From Pseudomonas sp. F(2018) (GTDB lineage: Bacteria; Pseudomonadota; Gammaproteobacteria; Pseudomonadales; Pseudomonadaceae), in assembly GCF_005508865.1 (NCBI RefSeq), contig NZ_SCOM01000004.1:124001-188000 (forward strand): a DNA stretch of 64,000 nt, read 5' to 3'. The notes beneath the pieces were generated by a model. It was not told the origin of the DNA and did no database searches. It saw only the letters and a list, made by a program, of their open reading frames with translations. Position 1 is the stretch's first letter. The number at the start of each line of letters is the position of its first letter. Of the stretch, positions 9,939-19,623 are shown in pieces. A program made the position numbers and the translations under genes.

Positions 9939-10382
9939 TCAACCGCGGCGAATGAGCCAGATGCCGCCGACGATCAGCGCCAGACCGGCCGCCTTGCCCG
10001 CGGTGATGGGCGCCTCGCGAAAGCCCACCCAGCCGTTGTGGTCGAGCACCAGGGCCATGCCCAGCTGGCCGGCCAGCACCAGCACCATGAACAGCAGGGC
10101 GCCGATGCGCGGCCCGGCGAAGGCCGCGGTGGCGATGAAGAAGGCGCCGAGCAGGCCGCCGCTCCAGTGCCACCAGGTCAGGCCCTTGAAGGCGGACAGG
10201 CCGGCGACCTCGCGCTGGGACAGCACGATGATCAGCAACGCCAGGGTGCCGACCAGGAACGAGACCAGGGCGGCGGCCATGACGCTGGACAGGTGTTTGG
10301 CCAGTTGGCCATTGATGCCGGCCTGCAGCGGCATCACGGCGCCGGCGAGCAGGGGCAGGGCGAGTAGCCACCAGTTGGGCAT
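9939..10382 (-). CDS. DMT-superfamily transporter, YdcZ/DUF606 type
   Basis: 147 aa with five hydrophobic segments and the N-terminal pattern LAGAVMPLQAGINGQLAKH typical of the YdcZ (DUF606) half-size members of the drug/metabolite transporter superfamily. These small proteins probably work as oligomers in the inner membrane. Substrates are not known. The start has a GGAG in the preceding CCGGAGACC on the minus strand. It is followed at its 3' side by the diguanylate cyclase gene in the same direction, with an 81-bp gap. Confidence 0.85.
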   Translation of the reverse strand: MPNWWLLALPLLAGAVMPLQAGINGQLAKHLSSVMAAALVSFLVGTLALLIIVLSQREVAGLSAFKGLTWWHWSGGLLGAFFIATAAFAGPRIGALLFMVLVLAGQLGMALVLDHNGWVGFREAPITAGKAAGLALIVGGIWLIRRG

Positions 10383-10435
10383 GGCGGTCTCCGGAGGAAA
10401 TGGGGCCGGTATTATGCGCTTTGCTGTCCTGCTGG

Positions 10436-10924
10436 TCAGCTTCGCAGGCTCTTCACGAACTGCAGCAGCGCCACCCGCTGCTCGCCGCGCTGGCGTTGCT
10501 CCAGCCCAGTCAGGCGATAGCCCAGGCGTGCATAGAGCAGCAGGCCGGCGGCATTGTCGTTGAAGCAGGAGACCTTGAGTTCGCGGGCGTCGAAGTCGCG
10601 TAGGGCGAGCTGCTCCATCGCGCCGACCAGGTAGCTGGCCACGCCCTGGCTGCGCGCCCAGGGCGCGATCATCAGGTTGCCCAGGGCGCAGTACTCGCCG
10701 GGCAGGCTCTGGTAGAAATTGGCGAAGCCGGCCGGCTGTCCATCGAGCAGCGCCAGGGTGCAGCCCTGGCGTTCGGCACAGGCCGCCGCCAGCTGCTCGC
10801 GGGTCAATGGCCAGTGGGCGCGGGGATAAGCGAAGAACAGCTCGTCGGCGTTGCGCACGAAACGCACCACCTGGTCGAGGTCGGCATCAATGGCTGGGCG
10901 ATGGCTGAGCCGCGGGTCGCTCAT
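10436..10924 (-). CDS. GNAT-family N-acetyltransferase
   Basis: 162 aa, a full single GNAT domain. The acetyl-CoA-binding motif A is recognisable around NLMIAPWARSQGVASYLVGA, followed by VSCFNDNAAGLLLYARLGY, the usual motif-B tail. It transfers an acetyl group to an unidentified amine. Its ATG overlaps the stop of the upstream DUF4136 gene by 4 bp (ATGA at 10921-10924), so the two are very likely co-translated. Confidence 0.88.
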   Translation of the reverse strand: MSDPRLSHRPAIDADLDQVVRFVRNADELFFAYPRAHWPLTREQLAAACAERQGCTLALLDGQPAGFANFYQSLPGEYCALGNLMIAPWARSQGVASYLVGAMEQLALRDFDARELKVSCFNDNAAGLLLYARLGYRLTGLEQRQRGEQRVALLQFVKSLRS

Positions 10925-11481
10925 TGCGGCGGGTACTGTGCCAGCACCTGGGCCACCGTGGCGCGGATCGCCGCCTCACGCTCGCTCGGGTTCGGCGGCG
11001 ACTGGCGCATGACCTGCTCGGCGCTGCCGCGCCAGACCAGCTTGCCGTCCTTGCCGTCGAACAGGTCGACCTGGATGGTGGCCACCTTGTAGTCCACGGT
11101 GCGGGTCTCGGTGTACGCCGGGCCGCCCCAGCCGCCTCCCCAGTAGCCGCCCCAGTAGCCACCGTAATTGGTGCTGACCTGGTCCTGGCGCTCGTCGACG
11201 ATCAGCCAGGCCTGCACCTTGAGATCGCCGGCGCTACCGGCCTGGGCCGGGCGCAGGCCGCGCTGGTCGAGCTGCTCGCCGACGGCGCTGCGGATGCGCT
11301 GCTCGGTGAGGTCGCTCTGGATCCGCGGATCGTCCGGGCGGTACTGCAGGGCCGGTTCCTGCCAGCTCCAACTGCGGTAGGCGGCGAAGTCGCGACTGGC
11401 ATCGAAGTCGCGCTCGACGCGGGCGCTCTGGCAGGCCGCGAGAAGCAGCAGGGCCGGTATCAGCAACAGACGCGGGGACAT
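10921..11481 (-). CDS. DUF4136 lipoprotein
   Basis: 186 aa. The start at 11481 is chosen because the Met opens a lipoprotein signal (MSPRLLLIPALLLLAACQ, Cys at 17) and follows a textbook SD (GGAGGT). The frame is open further upstream but without signal or SD. The mature part has the DUF4136 pattern (DFAAYRSWSW near the N-terminus, RIRSAVGEQLDQRGL, KDGKLVWRGSAEQV) and a Tyr/Gly/Trp-rich insert (NYGGYWGGYWGGGWGG). DUF4136 proteins are envelope lipoproteins of unknown function. It is paralogous to the gene at 11546. Confidence 0.9.
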   Translation of the reverse strand: MSPRLLLIPALLLLAACQSARVERDFDASRDFAAYRSWSWQEPALQYRPDDPRIQSDLTEQRIRSAVGEQLDQRGLRPAQAGSAGDLKVQAWLIVDERQDQVSTNYGGYWGGYWGGGWGGPAYTETRTVDYKVATIQVDLFDGKDGKLVWRGSAEQVMRQSPPNPSEREAAIRATVAQVLAQYPPQ

Positions 11482-11545
11482 GATCGAAACCTCCGAGGTA
11501 GAGCCTCTATCGAACTCCAAGTGGCGCCATACGGCAAGCCCGGCA

Positions 11546-12139
11546 TCACTCCGGCGGGTAGGCGCCGAGGGCGTCTGCCACGGCGCGGCGCAGGGCATCG
11601 GCGCGCTCGCTCTGGCTGCCCTCGCTGCGCGCCTCGGCGCTGCCGTTCCACACCGGCTGGCCGCTGGCGCCGTCGAACAGTTCGATCTGCACCACCGCCA
11701 CCTCTACCTCGTAGGTGCGCACCAGCGGCACGCTGCCGTACATGCCGTAGTGGTCGCCATAGGGGCCGTGGCCGTAATAGCTGCCGTAGTCGTCGCGCAC
11801 CTGGTACTGGCGGCGCTCCAGGCTCAGGTAGGCGCTCACCTGCAGATCGGCCGCCTTGCCGGCGCGTACCGGGCGCAGGCCGCGCTGGTCCAGGCCGCCG
11901 CCGATTGCCTCGGCCACCAGGGCGCCATCGGCCCAGGCGCTGCCGGCCGGCTGCTGGCGCCAGCTCCAGTCGCGGTAGCGGCCGTAGTCGCGCTGCGGCG
12001 CCGGGTAGGCGCTGTGGTCGAAATGATTGGCCGCACTGGCCGGTGCCGGCGGCAGCGGGTTACCGCCGGCGACATAGGGGTTGTCGCTCTGGCAGGCGGT
12101 GAGCAGCAGGAGCAGTGGCAGAAGGAGTGGGGCGCGCAT
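11546..12139 (-). CDS. DUF4136 lipoprotein, paralogue of the next gene
   Basis: 197 aa. Lipoprotein signal [17 protein letters not shown] with Cys16. It shares with its downstream neighbour the order of motifs [29 protein letters not shown], and a C-terminal [18 protein letters not shown], plus a Tyr/Gly/His-rich insert ([15 protein letters not shown]). The two genes are 64 bp apart on the same strand, so this looks like a tandem duplication that has diverged. Function is unknown; it is probably outer-membrane anchored. Confidence 0.88.
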   Translation of the reverse strand: MRAPLLLPLLLLLTACQSDNPYVAGGNPLPPAPASAANHFDHSAYPAPQRDYGRYRDWSWRQQPAGSAWADGALVAEAIGGGLDQRGLRPVRAGKAADLQVSAYLSLERRQYQVRDDYGSYYGHGPYGDHYGMYGSVPLVRTYEVEVAVVQIELFDGASGQPVWNGSAEARSEGSQSERADALRRAVADALGAYPPE

Positions 12140-12169
12140 TTAGGTCTCCGTGCTTGGTCGCAGGGATAG

Positions 12170-12236
12170 TGTAGGAGCGAGCTCTGCTCGCGAAGCCGGC
12201 AACTCCGAGCATTCGCGAGCAGAGCTCGCTCCTACA
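12170..12236. repeat. Pseudomonas REP-like pair in inverted orientation
   Basis: Two perfect 24-bp inverted arms (12170-12193 and 12213-12236) flank a 19-bp centre. Each arm starts TGTAGGAGCGAGCTCTGCTC, the core of the common Pseudomonas REP sequence. The right arm runs 5 bp into the cmoM coding frame and supplies its TAG stop codon (12232-12234). It may also act as a 3'-end stabiliser for the cmoM message. Confidence 0.85.
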
Positions 12237-12981
12237 AGGGCCGGCAGACCCAGTGCAGATAGCGACCAAGGCCGGCGAAGCTCGGGTGGCGGCGGTGCGC
12301 CAGCTCCATCTCCAGCAGATCGGCCAGCTCGGCCTTGGCCTGGAACTCGCTCGGCATGTAGTCGTGGAACACCCGCACGCCGCTCTGGCTTTCGACCCGC
12401 CAGTGGCCGTCGAGTTGCGCCGCCAGCTCGCGCGGATCGAGCGGCTTCTGGGGCGTCAGGCTCTGCCCCTCGCCGGCGAAGCGCTCCTTGCGCAGCTTGC
12501 GGAAGTGGCCCTTGAGCAGGTTGCGGTAGACCAGCGCGTCCTTGTTGTAGAAGGCCAGCGACAGCCAGCCATGCGCCGCGACCAGCTGGTGCAGCACCGG
12601 CAGGATGGCATGGGGCTCGGCCAGCCACTCCAGCACCGCGTGGCACAGCACCAGGTCGTAGGGCTCGGTGAGCTGGCCGAGCAGATCCTGCCAGGGCGCC
12701 TGGATGAACTGCGCTTCCACCCCGGCCTCGGCAAAGCGCTGGCGGGCGCCTTCGAGCATCGGCTCGGCCGGTTCGGCCAGGGTCACGCTGTGGCCGCGCT
12801 GGGCCAGCCACAGGCTCATGTGGCCGAGGCCGGCGCCGACGTCGAGCACCCGCAGCGGGCGCTCCGGCAGCGCCTCCTTGAGGTCGGCCTGCAGCACGGC
12901 CAGGCGGATGGCGCCCTTGGCGCCGCCATAGATCTTCTCGGCGAAGCGGGTCGCCAGCTCGTCGAAGTGGCGGTCGGTCAT
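12232..12981 (-). CDS. cmoM: tRNA uridine 5-oxyacetic acid(34) methyltransferase
   Basis: 249 aa. Class I SAM-methyltransferase: motif I is VLDVGAGLGHMS, with RHFDELATRFAEKIYGGAKG at the N-terminus matching the CmoM/SmtA start. Further CmoM hallmarks are LCHAVLEWLAEP, SLAFYNKDALVYRNLLKG, GVRVFHDYMP and the C-terminal LGRYLHWVCRPL. The enzyme methylates cmo5U to mcmo5U at tRNA wobble position 34. The start at 12981 overlaps the MazG-like gene's stop by 4 bp (ATGA), so the frame's open upstream extension is not used. The stop lies inside a REP arm. Confidence 0.9.
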   Translation of the reverse strand: MTDRHFDELATRFAEKIYGGAKGAIRLAVLQADLKEALPERPLRVLDVGAGLGHMSLWLAQRGHSVTLAEPAEPMLEGARQRFAEAGVEAQFIQAPWQDLLGQLTEPYDLVLCHAVLEWLAEPHAILPVLHQLVAAHGWLSLAFYNKDALVYRNLLKGHFRKLRKERFAGEGQSLTPQKPLDPRELAAQLDGHWRVESQSGVRVFHDYMPSEFQAKAELADLLEMELAHRRHPSFAGLGRYLHWVCRPL

Positions 12982-13280
12982 TGGAAGCGCCTCTCGCTGT
13001 CGGCCAGCTTGGCGCGCACCGCCTGCTCCATGTCGATGCCCAGCTCGGCGCACAGCAGCAGGAGATAGAGGACGATGTCGCCGACCTCCTGGCCGGCGTG
13101 TTCCAGCTGCTCGGCCGGGAGCTGGCGAGCCTGATCCTCGGAGAGCCACTGGAAGATTTCCACCAGCTCGGCCATCTCCACGCTGGCGGCCATGGCCAGG
13201 TTCTTCGGGCTGTGGAAACGGCGCCAGTCGTTGTGGTCGCGAATGGCGTGCAGGCGGTGGGTGAGTTCGGCGATGTCCAT
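12978..13280 (-). CDS. MazG-like nucleotide pyrophosphohydrolase
   Basis: 100 aa, the length of compact MazG-like/dCTPase-type enzymes. It shows HSPKNLAMAASVEMAELVEIFQW, whose ExxE pairs (EMAELVE) together with EVGDIVLYLLLLCAELGID (ExxD) form the Mg2+-binding site of the all-alpha NTP pyrophosphatase fold. It probably removes non-canonical (d)NTPs. The Met at 13280 follows AAGGAGA. A 4-bp overlap with cmoM indicates an operon. Confidence 0.88.
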   Translation of the reverse strand: MDIAELTHRLHAIRDHNDWRRFHSPKNLAMAASVEMAELVEIFQWLSEDQARQLPAEQLEHAGQEVGDIVLYLLLLCAELGIDMEQAVRAKLADSERRFQ

Positions 13281-13335
13281 GGGCTCTCCTTCAGGCCGCA
13301 TAGCTTCGGCCCGAAGGCGCAGCACCGCAAGCCCG

Positions 13336-14370
13336 CTACTCGATGACGGCGCCTTCCTTGTCCAGCAGCGCCTGCTTGCGCGGTACGCCCCAACGGTAAC
13401 CGGTGAGGGCCCCGCTGGTGCCGATCACCCGGTGGCAGGGCACCAGCAGGCCCAGTGGATTGTTGGCGCAGGCGCGGGCCACGGCGCGGGCATGGCTGCC
13501 GAGCTGTTCGGCCAGCTCGCCGTAGCGCCGGGTCTGTCCCGGCGGAATACCGCGCAGGGCCTGCCACACCTGTTGCTGGAAGGCGGTGCCGCGCATGTCC
13601 AGCGGCAGGCTGGCGGCGCGGCGCGGCTCCTCGACCTGGGCCACCGCCTCGCGCAGCCAGTCACGCAGGCCGCGCTGGTCGCGCTTGAGTTGGGCGGCGG
13701 CGAAGCGCTGCTGCAACTCGGTTTCCAGGGCCACCTCGTCGTCGCCGAACAGCAGGGCGCAGATGCCCTTGTCGCTGGCCGCGAGCAACAGCAGGCCGAG
13801 CGGGCAGAGGGCGATGGCGTAGCGCAGCACTTCACCGGCACCTTTCTGCCGGCGCTGCGCCGGGCTCAGGCCGGCGGACTGCTCGTACAGCGCGCGGGTG
13901 CCGGAGTAGCCGGCGTCCAGCGCCGCCTGCAGCACCGAACCGGCCTGTGGCAGGGCGGCCTCCAGGCGCTGGCGGCGGTGGACGTCGTACCAGGCGCGCG
14001 GGGTCAGCCCGGTGCGGGCCTTGAAGGCACGGGTCAGGTGCGAAGCGGACAGGCCGATGCGCGCCGCCAGCCAGTCCAGGGTCGGTGGGGTGTCACGGCT
14101 CTCCAGCAGGCGGCAGGCGGCGATCACCAGCTCGTCCAGTTGCTCGGCGCTGCTCTTGCCGGTCGGCGAGCAGCGCTTGCATGGGCGGAAACCGGCGGCT
14201 TCGGCACTGGCCGCATCGCTGTGGAAGCTGACGTTGTCGCGCCGTGGCCGGCGCGCCGGGCAGCTGGGGCGGCAGTAGATGCCGGTGCTCTTCACGGCGA
14301 AGAAGAAGCGCCCGTCCTGGCCGGCGTCACGGTCGCACACGGCCTGCCAGCAGTGGTCTTGGTCGAGCAT
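13336..14370 (-). CDS. ada: Ada: methyl-DNA responsive activator and O6-methylguanine-DNA methyltransferase
   Basis: 344 aa. The N-terminal zinc/phosphotriester domain has its four cysteines (Cys33, Cys37, Cys64, Cys67 in CRPSC and CKRC). An AraC-type HTH follows (LAARIGLSASHLTRAFKARTG). The C-terminal methyltransferase has the suicide motif PCHRV with Cys312. It repairs methyl phosphotriesters and O6-methylguanine and, once methylated, activates the adaptive response. The start at 14370 (MLDQDHCWQAV) fits the family; the open extension to 14499 does not. Other adaptive-response genes such as alkB or alkA are not adjacent. Confidence 0.93.
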   Translation of the reverse strand: MLDQDHCWQAVCDRDAGQDGRFFFAVKSTGIYCRPSCPARRPRRDNVSFHSDAASAEAAGFRPCKRCSPTGKSSAEQLDELVIAACRLLESRDTPPTLDWLAARIGLSASHLTRAFKARTGLTPRAWYDVHRRQRLEAALPQAGSVLQAALDAGYSGTRALYEQSAGLSPAQRRQKGAGEVLRYAIALCPLGLLLLAASDKGICALLFGDDEVALETELQQRFAAAQLKRDQRGLRDWLREAVAQVEEPRRAASLPLDMRGTAFQQQVWQALRGIPPGQTRRYGELAEQLGSHARAVARACANNPLGLLVPCHRVIGTSGALTGYRWGVPRKQALLDKEGAVIE

Positions 14371-14497
14371 GGCGGTCTCCCGGTGGCAGTGCTCAATCTG
14401 TATGGGCCGATTGTCGATCCGCGCGGTGGCGCTGCCAATCCGCATCTGACTTTCAAAGCCTATGCTGAGAGCGCATTCGCCCGCTAAGGACCGCCCC

Positions 14498-17400
14498 ATG
14501 CCGCGTCTCTGTTGCCTGCTCCTGCTCTGCCTGTTGCCGCTGGCCGCGCCTGCCGCGCTGCAGTTGGACGAGGCCGATCATGCCTGGCTGCGTGAGCACC
14601 CGGTGCTGCGGGTGGGCATAGAGCGCAGTGGCTGGCCGCCGTTCGATGTGATCGACGAGCAGGGGCGCCATCGCGGGCTCAGCGGTGATTACCTGGCTCT
14701 GCTCGCCCAGCGCCTCGGCGTGCGCCTGGAGCCGGTGCTGCTGGACGACTGGAACGCGGCGTTAGCCGCCCTGCGTGACGACCGCGTCGATTTGCTGCCT
14801 TCGGTGGCGCGCACGCCGGAGCGCGAGACGACCATGGCGTTCAGCAAGCCCTACCTGGTCAGCAGCAGCCTGATCTTCACCCGCGAGGAGGTGGATGTGC
14901 AGCGCATCGGCGGCCTGGCCGGCAAGCAGGTCGCCATCGAGCGCGGTTACGTGTTGCAGCAGGGCCTGCGCGAAGCGGTGCCGGACGTGCGTATCATCGA
15001 GGTGCGCGACACCGAGGCGGCGCTGCGTGCCGTATCGTCCGGACGCGCCGATGCCTATGTCGGCGACATGATCGTCGCCAGCTACCTGATCCGCGAACTC
15101 AACCTGACCAACCTGGAGCTGCGTGGCGAGACCGGTCTGTCCACCAGTGAATTCCGCTTCGCCGCCCGCCGCACCAACCTGCAATTGATCGCCCTGCTGG
15201 ACAAGGCGCTGGCCAGCCTCAGTGACGCGGAGCAGGAGGCGATCAAGGAGCGCTGGCTGCCGCCGCTGACCGCCTTCAACCTGCGCCGCCTGTTGCAGGT
15301 GGGTTGGCCCTACCTGCTCGGCCTGGTCGCGCTGATCGCCTTCGTGCTGGTGTGGAATCGGCGCCTGGCGGTGCAGATCACCGAGCGTCAGCGCGCCGAG
15401 GCCGAGGCCCAGCGCCAGCGCAGCACGCTGCTGGCGCTGATCAACGCGATTCCCGATCCAATCTGGTTCAAGGATGCCAAGGGGCGCTACATGGGCGTCA
15501 ACCAGGCCTGCGCCGAGCTGTTCGGCAAGAGCCACGACGAGGTGGTCGGCCGCCGTGACACCGAGCTGCTGGCGCCGGCCTGGGCGGCGGCCCGCGCCGA
15601 GCACGACCGCACGGCGATGAACTGGCCGCACCCGTTCGAGAGCGAGGGCCAGGTCACCTACCCTGATGGGCGCCAGGTGGTGTTCGACACCCTGCGCACC
15701 ACCTTCCGCGACGACCAGGGCAAGCTGCTCGGCCTGGTCGGCGTCAGCCGCGACATCACCGTGCGCAAGCAGACCGAGGCCGAACTGGCCAAGGCCAAGG
15801 AGCTGGCCGAGGAGGCGGCGCGGCTGAAGTCGGATTTCCTGGCCAACATGAGCCATGAGATCCGCACGCCGATGAATGCCATCATCGGCATGTCGCACCT
15901 GGCCATGAAGACCGATCTCAACCCGCGCCAGCGCGACTACCTGAGCAAGATCCAGCAGGCCGGCCAGCACCTCTTGGGGATCATCAACGACATCCTCGAC
16001 TTCTCCAAGATCGAGGCCGGCAAGCTGACCATCGAGCGCATCGACTTCGACCTGCAGCAGGTGCTGGAGAACCTCGCCGGGCTGATCGGCGACAAGGTCG
16101 GCGGCAAGGGCCTGGAGCTGGTGTTCAACCTCGATCCCGAGCTGCCCCAGCACCTGGTCGGCGACCCGCTGCGCCTGGGGCAGATCCTGATCAACTACGC
16201 CAACAACGCGGTGAAGTTCACCGAGCAGGGCGAGGTCGAGGTGATCCTGCGCGCCGAGCAGCGCAGTGCCGACTCGCTGCTGTTGTATATGGGCGTGCGC
16301 GACACCGGCATCGGCCTGACCGCCGAGCAGCGCGGTCGTCTGTTCGAGTCGTTCCAGCAGGCCGATACCTCGACCACCCGCAAGTACGGCGGCACCGGCC
16401 TCGGCCTGGCCATCTGCAAGAGCCTGGCCGAGGCCATGGGCGGACACGTCGGGGTGGAGAGCGAGGTCGGCCGCGGCAGCCTGTTCTGGTGCCGGGTGCC
16501 CCTGGGCATCGCCGGCGAGCAGGGCCCGCGGCTTTTGGCCCAGGCCGACCTGCGCGGCCGCCGGGTGCTGGTGGTGGACGACAACCACAGCGCGCGCCAG
16601 GTGCTGAGCGGCATGCTCGAGAGCATGAGCTTCCGCGTCGATGCGGTGGACTCCGGCAAGCTGGCCCTGCAGCGGGTGCAGGAGGCTGTGCTGCGCCGCG
16701 AGCCCTTCGAGCTGATCCTGCTGGACTGGCAGATGCCCGGCATGGACGGCCTGGAGCTGGCGCGCAAGGTCGCCGAGCTGGGCCTGCAACCGCCGCCGCA
16801 CCTGCTGATGGCGACCGCCTTCGGCCGCGAGGAGGTGCTGCTGGGTGCCGAGCGCGCGGGCATCGAGGACGTGCTGCTCAAGCCGCTCAATCCTTCGCTG
16901 CTGTTCGATGCGGTGATCCGCAGCCTGGGCGGCGCGGGCATGGCCCAGGGCTTCGCGCGCCTGCCGGTGGGCGAGGTGGTGCCGGACTTCAGCGGCCAGC
17001 GCGTGCTGCTGGTGGAGGACAACGAGCTGAACCGCGAGGTGGCCTGCGGCCTGCTGCAGGAGAGCGGCCTGCAGATCGACCAGGCCGAGCACGGCCAGAT
17101 CGCCCTCGACATGTTGCAGGCTGCCGCCGACGGTCACTACGCCCTGGTGCTGATGGACATGCAGATGCCGGTGCTGGACGGTATCGCCACCACCCAGGCG
17201 CTGCGCCGCGAGCCGCGCTTCGCCACGCTGCCGATCGTGGCGATGACCGCCAATGCCATGCCAGCCGACCGTGAGCGCTGCCTGGCGGCGGGGATGAACG
17301 ATCACCTGGGCAAGCCGATCGAACCCGGCGAGTTGTGGGTCACCCTGGGACGCTGGCTGCGCGCCAGCGAAAAGCCGACGGCGGCCGTGGCCCAGGCGGG

Positions 17401-17986
17401 GCTGCCGGACTGGCAGCTGCCGGGCGTCGACCTGGCCAACGGCCTGCGTCGCGTGCTGGGCAAGCCGGAGCTGTACCGCCGTCTGCTGGACAAGTTCGCC
17501 GCCAGCCAGGCCGACTGCGCCACGCGCCTGCGCCAGGCCCTGGCCGCCAGCGAGCAGGAGAGCGCGGAACGCGAGGCCCATAGCCTCAAGGGCCTGGCCG
17601 GCAACCTGGGTGCGCTGGACCTGGCGACCCAGGCGGCGGCCATCGAGAGTGCGATCAAGGATGCCCGCCACGATGAGCTGGATGCCCAGCTCGGCGAACT
17701 GGAGCGCAGCCTGGCGGCGCTGGTGGCGGCCATTCGGGCGCTGCAACCGGCCGTGGTGAGCAGCGCCGATCCTCAGCAGCTGGCGCCGCTGTGCCATCAG
17801 CTGCAGCGCCTGTTCGAGGACGACGATCCGCGTGCCGGAAAACTCTTTGACGAACAGGCCGAACTGCTGCGCAACGCCTTTAATGATGAATACGGTCCGC
17901 TGGCCGCGGCGGTGCATGGCTTCGATTTCGAGCGGGCCCTGGCTCTGCTGCGCCAGGTGGCGCAACAACGCGGTATCGCTCTCTAA
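14498..17986 (+). CDS. BvgS/EvgS-like hybrid sensor histidine kinase
   Basis: 1162 aa. Order: signal peptide, a periplasmic solute-binding (PBPb) domain (about 25-265), TM segment (about 268-290), PAS (about 305-430), HisKA with phospho-acceptor His453 in MSHEIRTPMNAIIG, HATPase with DTGIGL and GTGLGLAI, receiver 1 (Asp743 in LLDWQMPGMDG), receiver 2 (Asp887 in LMDMQMPVLDG), and an HPt domain with His1028 in AHSLKGLAGNLGA. All phosphorelay residues are present. The start at 14498 follows AAGGA and begins the signal peptide. The HD-GYP response regulator starts 8 bp after the stop, so it is the obvious phosphorelay target. Confidence 0.93.
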   Translation: MPRLCCLLLLCLLPLAAPAALQLDEADHAWLREHPVLRVGIERSGWPPFDVIDEQGRHRGLSGDYLALLAQRLGVRLEPVLLDDWNAALAALRDDRVDLLPSVARTPERETTMAFSKPYLVSSSLIFTREEVDVQRIGGLAGKQVAIERGYVLQQGLREAVPDVRIIEVRDTEAALRAVSSGRADAYVGDMIVASYLIRELNLTNLELRGETGLSTSEFRFAARRTNLQLIALLDKALASLSDAEQEAIKERWLPPLTAFNLRRLLQVGWPYLLGLVALIAFVLVWNRRLAVQITERQRAEAEAQRQRSTLLALINAIPDPIWFKDAKGRYMGVNQACAELFGKSHDEVVGRRDTELLAPAWAAARAEHDRTAMNWPHPFESEGQVTYPDGRQVVFDTLRTTFRDDQGKLLGLVGVSRDITVRKQTEAELAKAKELAEEAARLKSDFLANMSHEIRTPMNAIIGMSHLAMKTDLNPRQRDYLSKIQQAGQHLLGIINDILDFSKIEAGKLTIERIDFDLQQVLENLAGLIGDKVGGKGLELVFNLDPELPQHLVGDPLRLGQILINYANNAVKFTEQGEVEVILRAEQRSADSLLLYMGVRDTGIGLTAEQRGRLFESFQQADTSTTRKYGGTGLGLAICKSLAEAMGGHVGVESEVGRGSLFWCRVPLGIAGEQGPRLLAQADLRGRRVLVVDDNHSARQVLSGMLESMSFRVDAVDSGKLALQRVQEAVLRREPFELILLDWQMPGMDGLELARKVAELGLQPPPHLLMATAFGREEVLLGAERAGIEDVLLKPLNPSLLFDAVIRSLGGAGMAQGFARLPVGEVVPDFSGQRVLLVEDNELNREVACGLLQESGLQIDQAEHGQIALDMLQAAADGHYALVLMDMQMPVLDGIATTQALRREPRFATLPIVAMTANAMPADRERCLAAGMNDHLGKPIEPGELWVTLGRWLRASEKPTAAVAQAGLPDWQLPGVDLANGLRRVLGKPELYRRLLDKFAASQADCATRLRQALAASEQESAEREAHSLKGLAGNLGALDLATQAAAIESAIKDARHDELDAQLGELERSLAALVAAIRALQPAVVSSADPQQLAPLCHQLQRLFEDDDPRAGKLFDEQAELLRNAFNDEYGPLAAAVHGFDFERALALLRQVAQQRGIAL

Positions 17987-17994
17987 GGGGAAGG

Positions 17995-19182
<1,188 letters not shown>

Positions 19183-19210
19183 GTTTCCTCTGCCCTGGCT
19201 AACTCGCTGT

Positions 19211-19265
19211 CGTAGGGCGGGTGTAACCCGCGTGGCATAGGTTCGCGGGTTTCACCCGCCCTACG
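19211..19265. repeat. 22-bp-arm inverted repeat
   Basis: Arms 19211-19232 and 19244-19265 are reverse complements with one mismatch and start CGTAGGGCGGGTG. They lie between convergent genes and may act as a bidirectional transcription end. The core resembles the GTAGGGTGGGT-type sequence seen again near 54635-54655, suggesting a dispersed palindrome family. Confidence 0.75.
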
Positions 19266-19273
19266 TTTGGCTG

Positions 19274-19567
19274 TCAGGCGCCGCTTCGCCAGTCCAGGCT
19301 CAGTTCCTCCTGCCAGGCGAAGCGCTCGAAGTGGCTGGCCACCACGCCCTGCAGCTTGATCAGGTCATCATTGCTGGCGCTTTCCACGCGCAGGGTCAGG
19401 CCCTGGGCATCGGCCTGCAGCAGGCTCAGGCCGAAGGCGAATTCGATGCGTCCCTGCCGTTCATCGAAGCTGACCGGCAGCTTGTGCGCGAAGTGCTTGC
19501 ACAGGCGGCTGATATAGCGTGCTGGGGTGTCGGTGACGACGTGGGCCGAGGCGGTAAAGGTACTCAT
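19274..19567 (-). CDS. DUF2218 protein
   Basis: 97 aa, the full length of DUF2218 proteins. Typical features are TASAHVVTDTPARYISRLCKHFAHK at the start (split here by residue count) and the later SNDDLIKLQGVVASHFERFA. Function is unknown. Related proteins are often found with iron-transport or siderophore genes, but nothing here supports a specific role. The ATG has AGGAG upstream. It ends 9 bp from the inverted repeat. Confidence 0.85.
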   Translation of the reverse strand: MSTFTASAHVVTDTPARYISRLCKHFAHKLPVSFDERQGRIEFAFGLSLLQADAQGLTLRVESASNDDLIKLQGVVASHFERFAWQEELSLDWRSGA

Positions 19568-19623
19568 GCGATCTCCTGGATAAGGCCGTCCTGCGCCTTT
19601 GGCGAGCGCAGGGCGGGTGTGGC

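Noticed and set aside
14762..17968. Long open frame antisense to the hybrid kinase
   Set aside because: Same GC-bias artefact; composition is His/Gln/Ala-rich with no recognisable motif, and the sense kinase motifs are complete.
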